Of a stretch of 64,000 nucleotides of DNA, positions 62,720 to 64,000 are shown in pieces; within the stretch, counting starts at the first letter, position 1; the number at the start of each line of letters is the position of its first letter. The position numbers and the translations under genes were made by a program. A model generated the notes under the pieces. It was not told the DNA's origin. It was given only the letters and a program-made list of their open reading frames with translations, and ran no database searches. Location of the stretch: the NCBI RefSeq assembly GCF_021401245.1, contig NZ_JACBFY010000008.1:62001-126000 (forward strand). The letters run 5' to 3'. Source of the stretch: Pseudacidovorax sp. NFM-22. GTDB lineage: Bacteria; Pseudomonadota; Gammaproteobacteria; Burkholderiales; Burkholderiaceae_C.

Positions 62720-64000
62720 ATGAGCGCTTCCGCGGAAGAAGTCCCCGTCCTCATCATCGGTGCCGGCCCGGTCGGCGTGACGCTGGCCAACCTGCTCGGC
62801 ACCTACGGAGTGCAGACGTTGGTGGTCGAACGCAGCCCCGCGGTGCTGGACTTCCCGCGTGCCGTGGGCCTGGACGACGAAGCCCTGCGCACCTTCCAGG
62901 CCACCGGCCTGGCCGAAGAGATGCTGCGCGACATGATCCAGAACGTGCCCATGCGCATGTACACGGCGCGCAAGCAGTGCTTCGCCGAGATCCTGCCCAG
63001 CACACGCGAGTTCGGCTGGTTCCGCCGCAACCTGTTCTCGCAGCCGCTGGGCGAGAAGACGCTGCGGCGCGGCCTGGCGCGCTTTCCCCACGTGCAACTG
63101 CGGCTCGGTGTGGAACTGGTCGCGCTGACGCAGGACGAGGCCGGCGTCAGCGCCAGCCTGCGCGACGAAGCCGGAGCCGAGCGGCAGGTGCGCGCCGCCT
63201 ATGTGGTGGCCTGCGACGGCGGTCGCAGCACGGTGCGAGAGATGCTCGGACTGCCCTACGAGGGCCGCACCCATCCCGCCAAGTGGGTGGTGATCGAATG
63301 CGACCAGGATCCGCTGGACGCGCCCTACACCGCGCTGCACTGCGAGCCCGCGCGCCCCTACGTCTGCCTGCGCCTGCCCTACGGTCTGCGCCGCTGGGAG
63401 TTCATGCTCTTTCCCGGCGAGGACGGCGAGCAGATGCTGGCGCCCGACAAGGTGCGCGAGCTGCTGGGCCGCCATGTGGCCGATCCGTCGGCGCTCAACG
63501 TGATCCGCGCGCGGGTCTACACCCACAACTCGCGTGTGGCCGGCCGCTTCGTCAGCGGGCGCGTCTGCCTGGCCGGCGATGCCGCCCACATCACGCCGCC
63601 GTGGATCGGCCAGGGCCTCAATGCCGGCCTGCGCGATGCCTTCAACCTGGGCTGGAAGCTGGCCTGGATCCTCCAGGGCCGGCTGCGGCCCGCGCTGCTG
63701 ACCAGCTACCACGACGAGCGCCATGCCCATGCCAAGGCCATGATCGACCTGGCCGACACCTTCGGCGCCGTGCTGTCGCAGCGCAATCCGCTGCTGGCCT
63801 GGGCGCGCGACCGCTTCTTCATGGCCATCCGCGGCGTTCCGGCGGTGCGCGACTATGTGCTGCAGATGAAGTTCAAGCCTATGCCGCGCTTCGTGCAGGG
63901 CGTGGTGCGCAACAGCGGCGTGGCGGCGCGGGACGCGCTGGTGGGCCGCATGTTCATCCAGCCCAACGTGGAGCGCCGGCGCGGCGGCGCCGAGAAGCTG
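62720..64000 (+). CDS. FAD-dependent monooxygenase, MhpA-like (partial, runs off window)
   Basis: The first 427 residues of a flavoprotein aromatic hydroxylase. FAD GxGxxG is in LIIGAGPVGVTLANLLG (about 11-27), then VACDGGRSTVREMLG (about 160) and the second FAD motif GDAAHITPPWIGQGLNAG (about 285), as in 3-(3-hydroxyphenyl)propionate 2-hydroxylase. It likely adds a hydroxyl to a phenolic or heteroaromatic ring using NAD(P)H and O2. The C-terminus is outside the window. Start ATG 62720 follows GGAG closely. Confidence 0.9.
   Translation, partial: MSASAEEVPVLIIGAGPVGVTLANLLGTYGVQTLVVERSPAVLDFPRAVGLDDEALRTFQATGLAEEMLRDMIQNVPMRMYTARKQCFAEILPSTREFGWFRRNLFSQPLGEKTLRRGLARFPHVQLRLGVELVALTQDEAGVSASLRDEAGAERQVRAAYVVACDGGRSTVREMLGLPYEGRTHPAKWVVIECDQDPLDAPYTALHCEPARPYVCLRLPYGLRRWEFMLFPGEDGEQMLAPDKVRELLGRHVADPSALNVIRARVYTHNSRVAGRFVSGRVCLAGDAAHITPPWIGQGLNAGLRDAFNLGWKLAWILQGRLRPALLTSYHDERHAHAKAMIDLADTFGAVLSQRNPLLAWARDRFFMAIRGVPAVRDYVLQMKFKPMPRFVQGVVRNSGVAARDALVGRMFIQPNVERRRGGAEKL

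Overview
The window is about 70% G+C, densely packed and free of rRNA or tRNA genes. Gene content and order (dnaB; alaA-hom-thrC-mobB-moeA-moaD; a type IV minor-pilin operon next to clpB; many Bug/TctC binding proteins) point to a chromosome of a Burkholderiales bacterium, most likely family Comamonadaceae (Variovorax/Acidovorax-like). This is judged from protein resemblance and gene order only.

Region 1 (0-14.3 kb) is mostly housekeeping: replicative helicase DnaB, a VOC/EVE/WYL-regulator module with a strong palindrome in its promoter, a PIN-PhoH ATPase, a Bcp peroxiredoxin, a Mth938-like protein, alanine aminotransferase AlaA (apparent TTG start), homoserine dehydrogenase, threonine synthase, and molybdenum-cofactor genes mobB, moeA, moaD and moaE. 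A DapA-family aldolase on the opposite strand separates moaD from moaE. Region 2 (14.4-22 kb) is a translationally coupled operon pilE-fimT-pilV-pilW-pilX-pilY1. Region 3 (22-33.7 kb) holds an orphan Bug protein divergent from clpB (with a sigma-32-type promoter), an amidase, a CapA-like metallophosphoesterase next to a PheC-like periplasmic protein, an enoyl-CoA hydratase/thiolase pair, a DUF938 methyltransferase and a VOC protein. Region 4 (33.7-43.6 kb) has an NhaR-like LysR regulator divergent from a TerC membrane protein, then a probable phosphorus-acquisition block: RpiR regulator, HAD-IIA phosphatase, PhnDCE transporter, a small lipoprotein and a Tat-exported phospholipase C. Region 5 (43.7-49.2 kb) has a GAF-GGDEF diguanylate cyclase, a TerB-like protein and a large autotransporter.

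Region 6 (49.9-64 kb) is the accessory part of most interest: an IclR regulator, three Bug binding proteins and two beta-class-like GSTs on the minus strand, and a divergent plus-strand operon of at least nine genes: Bug protein, ThDP enzyme, an SDR-fold protein lacking the catalytic triad, a cytoplasmic Asp-box beta-propeller, VOC protein, AA_synth (DUF1185) protein, alpha/beta hydrolase, NIPSNAP protein and an MhpA-like flavin monooxygenase that runs off the end. The 502-bp divergent spacer carries two copies of an 18-bp near-palindrome that I propose as the operator. The cluster looks like a catabolic pathway for an aromatic or other carboxylated compound whose substrate I cannot name.
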